From Janthinobacterium tructae (GTDB taxonomy: Bacteria > Pseudomonadota > Gammaproteobacteria > Burkholderiales > Burkholderiaceae_D), in the NCBI RefSeq assembly GCF_006517255.1, contig NZ_CP041185.1, positions 5,952,001 to 6,016,000 on the forward strand: DNA of 64,000 nucleotides, given 5' to 3'. Of the stretch, positions 9,007 through 16,907 are shown in pieces (position 1 is the first letter of the stretch; every line of letters begins with the position of its first letter). A model generated the notes under the pieces. The model was not told where the DNA came from. It was given only the letters and a program-made list of their open reading frames with translations, and did not search any database. The translations under genes and the position numbers were made by a program.

Positions 9007-9906
9007 CTACACGAACAGCTCGTGCCGCGCGCTCTGGCTGATGGCGATGGTGGCGGGGTGACTCAGGCGCCGTTCGGTGGTGATGGCATACACTTGCTCG
9101 ACCAGGCTGTCGACCCGCCCCAAGGCCACCACGGCATATTGCTCGCATACCTGGGGCGCGATAACGGTCGGCGCAAAGAACAGGCCCGCGCCGGACTGGC
9201 CGAAGGCCTTCATCATGGCGCTGTCGTCGAACTCGCCCACGATGCGCGGGTGCAGATGGTTGTCGCCGAGCCACTGCAGCAAGCGCCCGTAAATGGCGAA
9301 GTCTTCGCCCGGCAGCAGCAGCGGCGCGCCGTCCAGGCATTCGGGGAAGCCCCCGCTCAGGGTGGCGGCCAGCGCTGGCGTGCCGAACAGGGTCATGCCG
9401 CTTTCGCCGAGCAAATGGTTAAAACCGCGCACGCTCAAATGGGCGGGCATGGGGCGGTCCGCCATGATCAGGTCGAGCCGGTGCACGGCCAGGTCCGCCA
9501 GCAGGCTGGCCAGCCGGCCTTCGCGGCAAATGATGCGCAGCGGTTCGGCCAGGCTGAGCGCCGGTTCGACCAGGCGGCAGGCGATCAGTTTCGAGACGGA
9601 ATCGGCGCAGCCCACGCGAAACGTCGTCGTCGCCGTGCGCGACTGGTCGCGCACGATTTCCAGCAATTCATCGCCCGTGCTGAAAATGCTTTCGGCATGG
9701 CTGAGGATGCGCCGGCCCGTGTCCGTCAATTCCAGCTGGCGCCCGCTGCGGCGGAACAGTTCCACGCCCAGGGTGTCGGCAAATTCGCTGAGCTGTCCGG
9801 AAATCGATTGCGGCGTCAGGTGCAGCTGTTCGGCCGCGCGCGCGATGCTGCCCGTCTTGGCCACCATCCAGAAATAGCGCAAGTGCTTGAAGTTGAGTGT
9901 CGACAT
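9007..9906 (-). CDS. nhaR: LysR-family regulator, NhaR-like
   Basis: LysR-type transcriptional activator of 299 aa. The N-terminus LNFKHLRYFWMVAKTGSIARAAEQLHLTPQSISGQL matches the NhaR subgroup (LNYxHLYYFWxVxKEGSVxxAAExLxLTPQTITGQ), as do GCADSVSKLIA, IMADRPMPAH and the C-terminal GEFDDSAMMKAFGQSGAG. In enterics NhaR activates the Na+/H+ antiporter gene nhaA in response to sodium or alkaline pH. Here no nhaA is in view; the flanking genes are a ClC antiporter (same strand, downstream) and TerC (divergent). I infer that the regulator controls these ion-homeostasis genes. The start ATG at 9906 is followed by a typical LTTR N-terminus; a perfect 12-bp inverted repeat begins 15 bases upstream, consistent with autoregulation. 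Confidence 0.85.
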   Translation of the reverse strand: MSTLNFKHLRYFWMVAKTGSIARAAEQLHLTPQSISGQLSEFADTLGVELFRRSGRQLELTDTGRRILSHAESIFSTGDELLEIVRDQSRTATTTFRVGCADSVSKLIACRLVEPALSLAEPLRIICREGRLASLLADLAVHRLDLIMADRPMPAHLSVRGFNHLLGESGMTLFGTPALAATLSGGFPECLDGAPLLLPGEDFAIYGRLLQWLGDNHLHPRIVGEFDDSAMMKAFGQSGAGLFFAPTVIAPQVCEQYAVVALGRVDSLVEQVYAITTERRLSHPATIAISQSARHELFV

Positions 9907-9920
9907 GCTTTTCCCTAAAG

Positions 9921-9949
9921 CGAATACATCGAGTTTTTCGATGTATTCG
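9921..9949. promoter_or_regulatory. Perfect 12-bp inverted repeat between nhaR and terC (likely operator)
   Basis: CGAATACATCGA and TCGATGTATTCG form an uninterrupted 12-bp inverted repeat with a 5-base spacer. It contains two ATGTATTCG half-sites and is followed at 9959-9974 by further TTCGAT elements. Its place in a divergent LTTR promoter fits an autoregulatory operator of the NhaR-like protein. Confidence 0.6.
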
Positions 9950-9964
9950 TCAATTATATTCGAT

Positions 9965-9993
9965 TTGTTCGATGTTTATATTCAGACTATGAT
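9965..9993 (+). promoter_or_regulatory. Candidate sigma-70 promoter of terC
   Basis: A -35-like TTGTTC (9965-9970) and a -10-like TATGAT (9988-9993) are separated by 17 bases. Transcription would start near 10000 and include the 14-codon leader. The -35 region overlaps the TTCGAT repeats next to the nhaR palindrome. Confidence 0.5.
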
Positions 9994-10022
9994 GGCTGCT
10001 CAATTCATGCAAGGAGAGTGCC

Positions 10023-10067
10023 ATGGGCATCAGGATAGAAACAGACAGTTGCGGAGGCCACCGATGA
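10023..10067 (+). CDS. 14-codon leader peptide overlapping the terC start
   Basis: ATG at 10023 has AAGGAG nine bases upstream, the best SD in this region. The frame encodes MGIRIETDSCGGHR and ends at TGA 10065-10067, which overlaps the terC ATG (ATGA). The SD of terC (GGAGG) lies inside this leader. This layout suggests translational coupling or leader-mediated control. No homologue is known to me, so it is reported as a likely translated upstream ORF only. Confidence 0.45.
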   Translation: MGIRIETDSCGGHR

Positions 10068-11026
10068 ACGGCCTGGAGAGTATTGCAACGGCACCCATGT
10101 GGGCCGGCTTCATCGCCTTTGTTCTGGTGATGCTGGCGCTGGACTTGTTCGTGTTCGGCGGCAACAAGGCGCACAAGGTCAGCGTCAAGGAAGCGGCGAC
10201 GTGGTCGCTGGTGTGGGTCAGCCTGGCCCTGCTGTTCAACGGTGGCCTGTGGTGGTATCTGAACGGCACGGCCGGACCCGAGATCGCCAATCAGAAGGCG
10301 CTGGAATTTTTCTCCGGCTACCTGATCGAGAAAGCGCTGTCGGTCGATAACGTGTTCGTCTTCCTGCTGATCTTCAGCGCCTTCCAGGTGCCGATCCAGT
10401 ACCAGCGCCGAGTGTTGATTTATGGCGTGCTGGGCGCGATCGTCATGCGTGCCGTGATGATCATGGCCGGTGCATGGGTGGTAAGCGAGTTCAGCTGGGT
10501 GCTGTACCTGTTTGGCGCCTTCCTGTTGATTACCGGCATGCGCATGCTGGTGGCGGCCGACTCAGAGCCGGACGTGGCGAACAACCCGGTGCTGCGCTTT
10601 GCCCGCCGCCACTTGCGGGTAGCCGATGGCGACCATGGCGAGCGTTTCTTCGTGGCAAAGGGCGGTTTGCGTTACGTCACGCCGCTGTTCCTGGTGCTGA
10701 TCCTGATCGAGGTGACGGACCTGGTGTTCGCGGTCGATTCGATCCCGGCGATTTTCGCCATCACGACGGACCCGTTCATCGTCTTCACGTCGAACCTGTT
10801 CGCCATCATGGGCTTGCGTGCCCTGTACTTCCTGCTGGTGGATGTGGCTGACCGCTTTCACATGCTCAAGTATGGCCTGGCGATGGTGCTGGTGTTCATC
10901 GGCGCCAAGATGCTGATCATGCCGTGGTACCACGTGCCGGTGGAAGCTTCGTTGCTGGTGGTGGCAGTGCTGATCGTATCGAGCTGCGTGGCGAGCGTGT
11001 TCATCACCCGCAGCGACAAGAAGTAA
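10064..11026 (+). CDS. TerC-family integral membrane protein (Alx/TerC)
   Basis: Inner-membrane protein of 320 aa with about eight to nine membrane segments. It carries the two acidic TerC signatures EKALSVDNVFVFLLIF and IEVTDLVFAVDSIPAIFAI, whose aspartates are thought to bind divalent metal. Family members such as Alx handle manganese export or pH stress; the tellurite label comes from plasmid ter operons. The start is ATG 10064, with GGAGG seven bases upstream, rather than any in-frame upstream codon. It is preceded by an overlapping 14-codon leader ORF, diverges from the NhaR-like gene, and is followed after a terminator-like hairpin by a TerB-domain protein, which supports a shared metal or pH function. 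Confidence 0.88.
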   Translation: MNGLESIATAPMWAGFIAFVLVMLALDLFVFGGNKAHKVSVKEAATWSLVWVSLALLFNGGLWWYLNGTAGPEIANQKALEFFSGYLIEKALSVDNVFVFLLIFSAFQVPIQYQRRVLIYGVLGAIVMRAVMIMAGAWVVSEFSWVLYLFGAFLLITGMRMLVAADSEPDVANNPVLRFARRHLRVADGDHGERFFVAKGGLRYVTPLFLVLILIEVTDLVFAVDSIPAIFAITTDPFIVFTSNLFAIMGLRALYFLLVDVADRFHMLKYGLAMVLVFIGAKMLIMPWYHVPVEASLLVVAVLIVSSCVASVFITRSDKK

Positions 11027-11036
11027 ATGCAGTACA

Positions 11037-11067
11037 GCGCGCCCCGCCTGGCGGTGGCGCGCCTTTT
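11037..11067 (+). terminator. Terminator/attenuator between terC and the TerB-like gene
   Basis: GCGCGCC-CGCC pairs with GGCG-GGCGCGC (one mismatch) over a 2-3 base loop and is followed by CTTTT. It lies 11 bases after the terC stop and 29 bases before the next start, so it would reduce read-through. Confidence 0.7.
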
Positions 11068-11095
11068 AATTGACTAATAGAAAGAGTAGAAAATC

Positions 11096-11497
11096 ATGCG
11101 TACCTATGAAGCGAACAGTCCCCAGGCAGCGGGACGTATTCTGGCCCTGATGATGGTGGTCGACGGCAACCTGGCCAGTGCCGAGCTGCAAGCGATGCAC
11201 CGCAGCAAGATCCTCGAGCATATCGACCTGGCGCCGGCCGCTTTTCAACAGCTGCTGCAAGACCTGTGCGACGACATGCTGACCTCGACCGTGCATGGCG
11301 CCGTGCAACTGGCCAATGGCGTGATCGACAGCCTGCTCGATGAAATCGATGATCCGGACTTGCGCCGCAAGCTGCTGCAAGCCATGTGGAAGATCGCCGA
11401 CGCGGACGACTGGCTGGCCGATGGCGAAGCCGTGTTGCTGGCCCGCGCCAGCGCCGTGTGGTCGGCGGAAACGAACTTCCGCGCGCACGGTGCCTGA
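11096..11497 (+). CDS. TerB-like (tellurite-resistance TerB domain) protein
   Basis: Cytoplasmic all-helical protein of 133 aa. The segment AAGRILALMMVVDGNLASAELQAM is the typical first helix pair of the TerB fold, where an acidic loop (DGNL..AE) binds metal; a second acidic repeat appears at IADADDWLADGEA. TerB proteins bind Ca2+ or other divalent ions and are thought to work with TerC at the membrane. Co-orientation 69 bases behind terC supports that pairing, although a hairpin lies between them. The ATG at 11096 has a weak purine-rich SD (AGAAAGAG). The assignment is by fold pattern and context. Confidence 0.7.
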   Translation: MRTYEANSPQAAGRILALMMVVDGNLASAELQAMHRSKILEHIDLAPAAFQQLLQDLCDDMLTSTVHGAVQLANGVIDSLLDEIDDPDLRRKLLQAMWKIADADDWLADGEAVLLARASAVWSAETNFRAHGA

Positions 11498-11503
11498 TGC
11501 ACG

Positions 11504-11857
11504 TCAAGCCGTCTTGTGCCCCATGGCAATGACAGCGGCGCCGGCCAGGGCCAGGGCCACGCCGGTGATATCCGTCCAGGCGGGCGTGATGCCGTCCACC
11601 AGCCACAGCCATCCCAGCGCCGTGGCGATATAGATGGCGCCATACGTGGCATACACCCTGCCGCTGGCGGCTGGATGCAAGGTCAGCAGCCACACGAAGA
11701 TCAAGAGGCTGATGGCGGCCGGCAACAGCAGCCACACGCTGCCCTTGTTGCTCAGCCACAGCATGGGCAGGTAGCAGCCCAGCAGTTCGGCCACGGCCGT
11801 GACGGTAAACAGCCCGAAAGTGCGGGCAAGACTGGTCCATTCGATGGCGTCGCTCAT
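11504..11857 (-). CDS. YnfA/UPF0060-family small membrane protein
   Basis: Four-helix inner-membrane protein of 117 aa. [19 protein letters not shown], the [21 protein letters not shown] loop, [26 protein letters not shown] and the final helix [18 protein letters not shown] match the UPF0060 family; E. coli YnfA is an SMR-like protein of similar length. SMR relatives export small cations or drugs, but this branch has no firm substrate. The start ATG at 11857 has AGGA six bases upstream and removes an unrelated N-terminal extension that would overlap the divergent kinase gene. It converges with the TerB-like gene, six bases apart. Confidence 0.88.
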   Translation of the reverse strand: MSDAIEWTSLARTFGLFTVTAVAELLGCYLPMLWLSNKGSVWLLLPAAISLLIFVWLLTLHPAASGRVYATYGAIYIATALGWLWLVDGITPAWTDITGVALALAGAAVIAMGHKTA

Positions 11858-11946
11858 TGCATTCCTGTTCGTGATCAAGCCGCCATTGTAGCCTCCGGGC
11901 GGCGCCGTCCCTGCTATGATCGGGTTCGGATACCGGAGGAAACACC

Positions 11947-13215
11947 ATGACGACCACCCCAGCGCCGCGCGCCTTGCTGCAAGCCATGTTTCAGGCCGCC
12001 ATCGAAGCGGCCCAGCCATCGCACTGCATACCGCCCCATCTGCCGGCTGCGCCCAAGGGGCGGCTGATCGTCATCGGCGCCGGCAAGGCGTCGGCCGCCA
12101 TGGCGCAAGCCGTGGAACAGCATTGGCCGGGTCCTCTGTCCGGACTGGTGGTGACGCGCTACGGTTACGCCGTGCCATGTGAGCGCATCGAGATCGTGGA
12201 AGCGTCGCACCCCGTGCCGGACGCGGCCGGCATGCAGGCCGCGCAGCGCATGCTGGAGCTGGTCGCCAACTTGCAGGCGGACGATACGGTGCTGTGTTTG
12301 ATCTCGGGCGGCGGCTCGTCGCTGCTGGCCTTGCCGCTGGACGGCATCAGCCTGGAAGACAAGCAAGCCTTGAACCGGGCGCTGCTGGCCTCGGGCGCCA
12401 CCATCGGCGAAATGAATTGCGTGCGCCGCCATTTGTCCGCCATCAAGGGCGGGCGCCTGGCGGCCGCCTGCCATCCGGCCCAAGTCATCACTTTGGCCAT
12501 TTCCGATGTGCCCGGCGACAAGCTGGGCGATATCGCTTCCGGCCCCACGGTAGGCGACGCCACCACCTGCGAGGACGCGCTGGCCATCGTACGCCGCTAC
12601 GGCATGGACTTGCCGGACAGCCTGCGCGCGGTGCTGGAAAGCGGGCGCGGCGAATCCGTGAAGCCCGACGACCCGCGCCTGGCGCGCACGCGCACGACCC
12701 TGATCGCCACGCCGCAGATGGCGCTGGAGGCGGCGGCAGCCGTGGCGCGCGTGGCCGGCGTCACGCCGTATATATTGGGCGACAGCCTGGAAGGCGAGGC
12801 GCGCGACGTGGGCAAAGTCATGGCTGGCATCGCGCTGCAAACGGTCATGCGGGGCCAGCCGTTTCCCGCACCGTGCGTGCTGCTGTCGGGCGGTGAAACG
12901 ACGGTCACCGTGCGCGGCAACGGGCGCGGCGGGCGCAATGTGGAATTCCTGCTGGCGCTGGGCATCGCGCTCGATGGGCACGAAGGCATCCACGCGCTGG
13001 CGGGCGATACGGATGGCGTCGACGGCCAGGAAGACATCGCCGGCGCGGTTCTGGCGCCGGACACCCTGCAGCGCGCCTGGGACCTGGCTATCCGGCCCCG
13101 CGACAGCCTCGACAACAACGATGGCCACGGCTTCTTCCAGGCGCTGGGAGATAGCGTGATCACTGGCCCGACCTTGACGAATGTCAATGATTTCCGGGCC
13201 ATCCTGATTACCTGA
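11947..13215 (+). CDS. ttuD: Glycerate 2-kinase (MOFRL family; also annotated hydroxypyruvate reductase TtuD)
   Basis: Cytoplasmic enzyme of 422 aa that phosphorylates D-glycerate to 2-phosphoglycerate in glyoxylate/tartrate and serine-cycle catabolism. Family landmarks: [12 protein letters not shown] at the N-terminal Rossmann-like domain, [30 protein letters not shown], and the C-terminal MOFRL segment [23 protein letters not shown] with [11 protein letters not shown]. Older annotations call this family hydroxypyruvate reductase, but the kinase activity is the established one. No tartronate semialdehyde reductase or glyoxylate carboligase is adjacent, so it stands alone. The SD is GGAGG six bases before the ATG. 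Its stop abuts the stop of the convergent oxidoreductase with no gap. Confidence 0.9.
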   Translation: MTTTPAPRALLQAMFQAAIEAAQPSHCIPPHLPAAPKGRLIVIGAGKASAAMAQAVEQHWPGPLSGLVVTRYGYAVPCERIEIVEASHPVPDAAGMQAAQRMLELVANLQADDTVLCLISGGGSSLLALPLDGISLEDKQALNRALLASGATIGEMNCVRRHLSAIKGGRLAAACHPAQVITLAISDVPGDKLGDIASGPTVGDATTCEDALAIVRRYGMDLPDSLRAVLESGRGESVKPDDPRLARTRTTLIATPQMALEAAAAVARVAGVTPYILGDSLEGEARDVGKVMAGIALQTVMRGQPFPAPCVLLSGGETTVTVRGNGRGGRNVEFLLALGIALDGHEGIHALAGDTDGVDGQEDIAGAVLAPDTLQRAWDLAIRPRDSLDNNDGHGFFQALGDSVITGPTLTNVNDFRAILIT

Positions 13216-14232
13216 TTAATTAAAATTTTCCAGCACGATCTTGCCCTTGGCGGTGTTGCTTTCCAGCAGGGCATGCGCGCGCTTCAGATTCGCCGCATTG
13301 ATCGTGCCGAAGCGCTCGGCCAGGGTGGTCTTGATGATGCCCGCATCCACGAGCTGCGCCAGTTCTTCCAGCAGTTCATGCTGCTGGACCATGTCGGCCG
13401 TCTGGAACAGCGAACGGGTAAACATCAGTTCCCAGTGCAGCGACACGCTCTTGCCCTTGAACTTGCGCACGTCGATGTGCTCGGGGTCGTCGATCAGGGC
13501 GAACTTGCCTTGTGGCGCGATCAGTTCCACGATTTGCTCGAAATGCTTGTCCGTCTGGTTCAGGCTGATCACGTAATCGACGGGCGGCAAGCCCAGGCGC
13601 GTGATTTCCTGCGCCAGAGGCAGGCTGTGGTCGATCACATGGTGGGCGCCCAGTTCCTTGACCCAGTCGGCCGTTTCGGCGCGCGAGGCCGTGCCGATGA
13701 TGGTGACGCCCGTCAATTGCCGCGCCAGCTGCACCAGCACGGAACCGACGCCGCCGGCCGCGCCGATCACGAGAAGCGACTTGCCCGTCAGACTCTTGTC
13801 GCGGCTGAGCTGCAGGCGGTCGAACAGCAATTCCCAGGCCGTAATCGCCGTGAGCGGCAGGGCGGCGGCCGGGGCGAAATCGAGGCTGGCGGGCATGTGG
13901 CCGACGATGCGCTCGTCGACCAGCTGGAATTCGCTGTTGCTGCCGGGGCGGTTGATGGCGCCCGCGTACCAGACCTTGTCGCCCACCTGGAACAGGGTGA
14001 CGTCGGGGCCGACGGCGGTGACGACGCCGGCCGCATCCCAGCCCAGCACTTCCGGCTGGCCCTCTTTCGGCGCGCGGTTCTTGCGCACCTTGGCGTCGAC
14101 GGGGTTGACGGAGATGGCGTGCACGGCGACGAGCAGGTCGCGCCCCGTGGCGACGGGCGTGGGCAGCTCGATGTCGAGCAGGGCGTCGGCATCCGTGATG
14201 GGCAGGCTGTGGTGGTAGGCGATGGCTTTCAT
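13216..14232 (-). CDS. MDR-family zinc-type alcohol dehydrogenase-like / quinone oxidoreductase
   Basis: NAD(P)H-dependent medium-chain oxidoreductase of 338 aa. The GroES-like N-terminal domain contains VNPVDAKVRK and LGWDAAGVVTAVGPDV; the nucleotide-binding fold has VIGAAGGVGSVLVQLARQ near residue 160. The catalytic and structural zinc cysteines of true alcohol dehydrogenases are missing, so it belongs with zinc-free quinone oxidoreductase-like enzymes, despite the common label 'zinc-binding alcohol dehydrogenase'. The natural substrate is unknown. It is divergent from a LysR regulator that starts 105 bases away, an arrangement typical of a regulator and its target. A role in detoxifying quinones or enals is inferred. 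Confidence 0.87.
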   Translation of the reverse strand: MKAIAYHHSLPITDADALLDIELPTPVATGRDLLVAVHAISVNPVDAKVRKNRAPKEGQPEVLGWDAAGVVTAVGPDVTLFQVGDKVWYAGAINRPGSNSEFQLVDERIVGHMPASLDFAPAAALPLTAITAWELLFDRLQLSRDKSLTGKSLLVIGAAGGVGSVLVQLARQLTGVTIIGTASRAETADWVKELGAHHVIDHSLPLAQEITRLGLPPVDYVISLNQTDKHFEQIVELIAPQGKFALIDDPEHIDVRKFKGKSVSLHWELMFTRSLFQTADMVQQHELLEELAQLVDAGIIKTTLAERFGTINAANLKRAHALLESNTAKGKIVLENFN

Positions 14233-14337
14233 GATTATCCTTGGGCTAGAGTGGGGAGGTGATGACGTATGATGGTTGCTTTCGCGTCCGGGAAAAAGAG
14301 GGCGCGTAGCGAAACACTTTCAAAGGAATGCTGAAAA

Positions 14338-15234
14338 TTGCTGCGACTCGATGACTTGCAGGTATTTGTCCGTACGGCCGACCGGGGCAGCCTGTCGGCG
14401 GCCGCGCGCGAGATCGGCATTTCGCCCGCGCTGGCCAGCGCCGCCGTCAAGCGCCTGGAAGGGGAGCTGGGCTTGCGCCTGCTGACCCGCACGACGCGTT
14501 CGCTGAGCCTGACGGCGGAAGGCACGCAATACCTGGAACATGCGCGCGAAGCCTTGCGCCTGCTGCGCGCGGGCCACGACGCGCTGCTGGCCGGCAAGGA
14601 CAGTTTCGGCGGAACCTTGAAAATTGCCATGCCGTCCGACCTGGGCCGCAACCTGATGCTGGGATGGCTGGATGAATTCCAGTTGCGCCATCCCAAGTTG
14701 CAGTACCAGCTCAGCGTCAGCGACCGGGTGGCCGACATGGTGCGCCAGCAAGTAGACATTGCCTTGCGTTACGGGCAGCAGGACGATTCGAGCATGGTCG
14801 CCATGCCCATCGCGCCTGCCAACGATCGCGTGCTGGTGGCTTCGCCCGCTTACCTGCGCGCGCATGGCCCCCTGCTGGCGCTGGAAGACTTGTCGCAGCG
14901 CAATTGCCTGCGCTTTGCGCTGGAAGATGGCTTGCACGACCGCTGGACCTTTTATCGCCTGCCGCAGCGCGAGCAAGTCACCGTGCCAGTGAGCGGCAAC
15001 CGCAGCGCCGACGATGCCGAGCTGGTGCGGCGCTGGGCCGTGGCGGGCCTGGGCATCGCCTATAAATCGCGGCTCGACGTTGCCGGCGACGTGGCGGCCG
15101 GCCGCCTGCAGGTGCTGCTGCCCGAGGTGGCGGGCGAGGCCGCGCCTTTGCAGCTGCTGTGCATGCACCGGGCGCAAGTGACGCCGCTGGTGCTGCAGCT
15201 GCGCGATTTCCTGCGCGACAAGTGTGCGCAATGA
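14338..15234 (+). CDS. LysR-family transcriptional regulator
   Basis: LTTR of 298 aa, aromatics/PecT-like branch. The HTH is at residues 3-60 (LRLDDLQVFVRTADRGSLSAAAREIGISPALASAAVKRLEGELGLRLLTRTTR) and the periplasmic-binding-protein-like effector domain runs from ~90, with IALRYG and the final GLGIAYKSRLDVA. It diverges from the MDR oxidoreductase and is likely its regulator; the effector is unknown. The start is TTG at 14338 with AAAGGA ten bases upstream. The nearer ATG at 14328 is out of frame and stops after eight codons, so it is not the start. Confidence 0.9.
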   Translation: MLRLDDLQVFVRTADRGSLSAAAREIGISPALASAAVKRLEGELGLRLLTRTTRSLSLTAEGTQYLEHAREALRLLRAGHDALLAGKDSFGGTLKIAMPSDLGRNLMLGWLDEFQLRHPKLQYQLSVSDRVADMVRQQVDIALRYGQQDDSSMVAMPIAPANDRVLVASPAYLRAHGPLLALEDLSQRNCLRFALEDGLHDRWTFYRLPQREQVTVPVSGNRSADDAELVRRWAVAGLGIAYKSRLDVAGDVAAGRLQVLLPEVAGEAAPLQLLCMHRAQVTPLVLQLRDFLRDKCAQ

Positions 15235-15339
15235 TTCAAATGACATTACTGATTACAACTCGTTGCAAATCGCAATCATGCGCGGGTCAACCTGGGCGTA
15301 CCCTCAGGCATTGTGCATGAAATCGCTTGAAGGATGGCC

Positions 15340-16887
15340 ATGAACCCGAACCGACTGTTGCCGACGACCTTGATGTGCCTGCTGTTGCTGGCCGGCTGCG
15401 CCGCGACGGCGCCGCCGGCCGCGCAGCATGCCGCCGCCGCGCCCGACAATGCCGCGCAAGGCATCGCCATGCTGGAACGGGTCAGCTGGGGCGTGAATGG
15501 CGGCAGCGTGCGCCAGTTACAAAAGGAAGGCTGGAGCGCTTATCTGCAGGCGCAGTTGCACCCAGGCAAAACCAGCCTGCCGCCCGCCGTGCAGGCACAG
15601 ATCGACGCCATGACGATCAGCCAGGTGCCGCTCGATCAGTTGGTGATGTCGATGGAGCAAAAGCGCAAGGAGTCGGCCGCCGTCATGGACGACATGGCGA
15701 AGCAGCAGGCGCAAAAGGATTACCAGCAGGAACTCAACCGCCTGGCGCGCGAGGCGGCCACGCGTTCGCTGTTGCTGGACGTGTATTCGACTCAGCAGCT
15801 GCAGCAGCAGTTGAGCTGGTTCTGGCTCAACCATTTCAGCGTGCACCAGGGCAAGCACAATTTGCGCGCCATGGTCGGCGATTACGAGGCGAACGCCATC
15901 GCTCCGCATGCCCTGGGGAAATTTCGCGACTTGCTGGGCGCGACCGTCCACCATCCCGCCATGCTGCGCTACCTGGACAATGAAGCCAACGCCGTCAAGC
16001 GCATCAATGAAAACTATGCGCGCGAACTGATGGAACTGCACACCCTGGGCGTCAACGGCGGCTACAGCCAGGCTGACGTGCAGGAACTGGCGCGCATCCT
16101 GACCGGCGTGGGCGTCAACCTGGGAGGGGATACCCCGAAGGTGAAACCGGCCTTGCAATCGCAATACGTGCGCCGGGGCTTGTTCGAATTCAACCCGAAC
16201 CGCCACGATTACGGCGACAAGCAATTCCTCGGGCAAACGGTGAAGGGCAGGGGGCTGGCCGAACTCGACGAAGCGCTGGATCGCCTCAGCCGCAGTCCCG
16301 CCACCGCGCATTTCATCAGCGGCAAGCTGGCCCAGTATTTCGTCAGCGACAATCCGCCAGAGCCGCTGGTGGCGCGCATGGCCGCCACCTTCCAGAAAAG
16401 CGACGGCATGATCGCCGATGTGCTGCAGACCATGTTCAACAGTCCCGAATTCAGGCAATCGCTGGGCAAGAAATTCAAGGACCCCATGCATTATGTGGTG
16501 TCGGCCGTGCGTCTCAGCTATGACGACAAGCCCATCCTCAACGCGGGCCCCATGCTGAACTGGCTTTCGCGCATGGGCCAGCCCCTGTACGGACGCCAGA
16601 CGCCCGATGGCTATCCCATGACGGATGCGTCCTGGGCCAGCCCCGGCCAGATGACGACGCGTTTCGATATCGCCCGTACCATCGGTTCGGGCAGCGCCGG
16701 CCTGTTCAAGACGGAGGGCCCGCAGCCGCAGGAAAAAGTGGCGTTTCCCCAGCTGTCCAGCGCCCTGTATTACCAGTCGTTGCAGCCGACCTTGAGTCCG
16801 GCCACGCGCCAGGCCCTGGAACAGGCCACTTCACCGCAGGAATGGAATACATTTCTTCTTTCTTCCCCCGAAATGATGCACCGCTAA
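15340..16887 (+). CDS. DUF1800-family lipoprotein
   Basis: Exported protein of 515 aa. A lipobox (LLLLAGCAATAP) indicates an SPase II-processed lipoprotein. The body carries the DUF1800 signatures: LERVSWGVNGG near the start, QQLSWFWLNHFSVHQGK, MLRYLDNEANAVKRINENYARELMELHTLGVNGGYSQADVQELARILTGVGV and the C-terminal SSPEMMHR. DUF1800 genes are almost always paired with a DUF1501 gene, as here 20 bases downstream, and the pair is found in many polysaccharide-degrading or secreting bacteria; the biochemical role is unknown. ATG 15340 is preferred over ATG 15334 because GAAGG lies six bases before it and abuts the other. Confidence 0.88.
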   Translation: MNPNRLLPTTLMCLLLLAGCAATAPPAAQHAAAAPDNAAQGIAMLERVSWGVNGGSVRQLQKEGWSAYLQAQLHPGKTSLPPAVQAQIDAMTISQVPLDQLVMSMEQKRKESAAVMDDMAKQQAQKDYQQELNRLAREAATRSLLLDVYSTQQLQQQLSWFWLNHFSVHQGKHNLRAMVGDYEANAIAPHALGKFRDLLGATVHHPAMLRYLDNEANAVKRINENYARELMELHTLGVNGGYSQADVQELARILTGVGVNLGGDTPKVKPALQSQYVRRGLFEFNPNRHDYGDKQFLGQTVKGRGLAELDEALDRLSRSPATAHFISGKLAQYFVSDNPPEPLVARMAATFQKSDGMIADVLQTMFNSPEFRQSLGKKFKDPMHYVVSAVRLSYDDKPILNAGPMLNWLSRMGQPLYGRQTPDGYPMTDASWASPGQMTTRFDIARTIGSGSAGLFKTEGPQPQEKVAFPQLSSALYYQSLQPTLSPATRQALEQATSPQEWNTFLLSSPEMMHR

Positions 16888-16907
16888 GTTGAAACCGGAG
16901 GATTGCC

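Noticed and set aside
14328..14354. ATG-initiated 8-codon leader before the LysR gene
   Set aside because: The SD touches its ATG with no spacing but is well placed for the TTG start of LysR ten bases on, so it is probably not translated.
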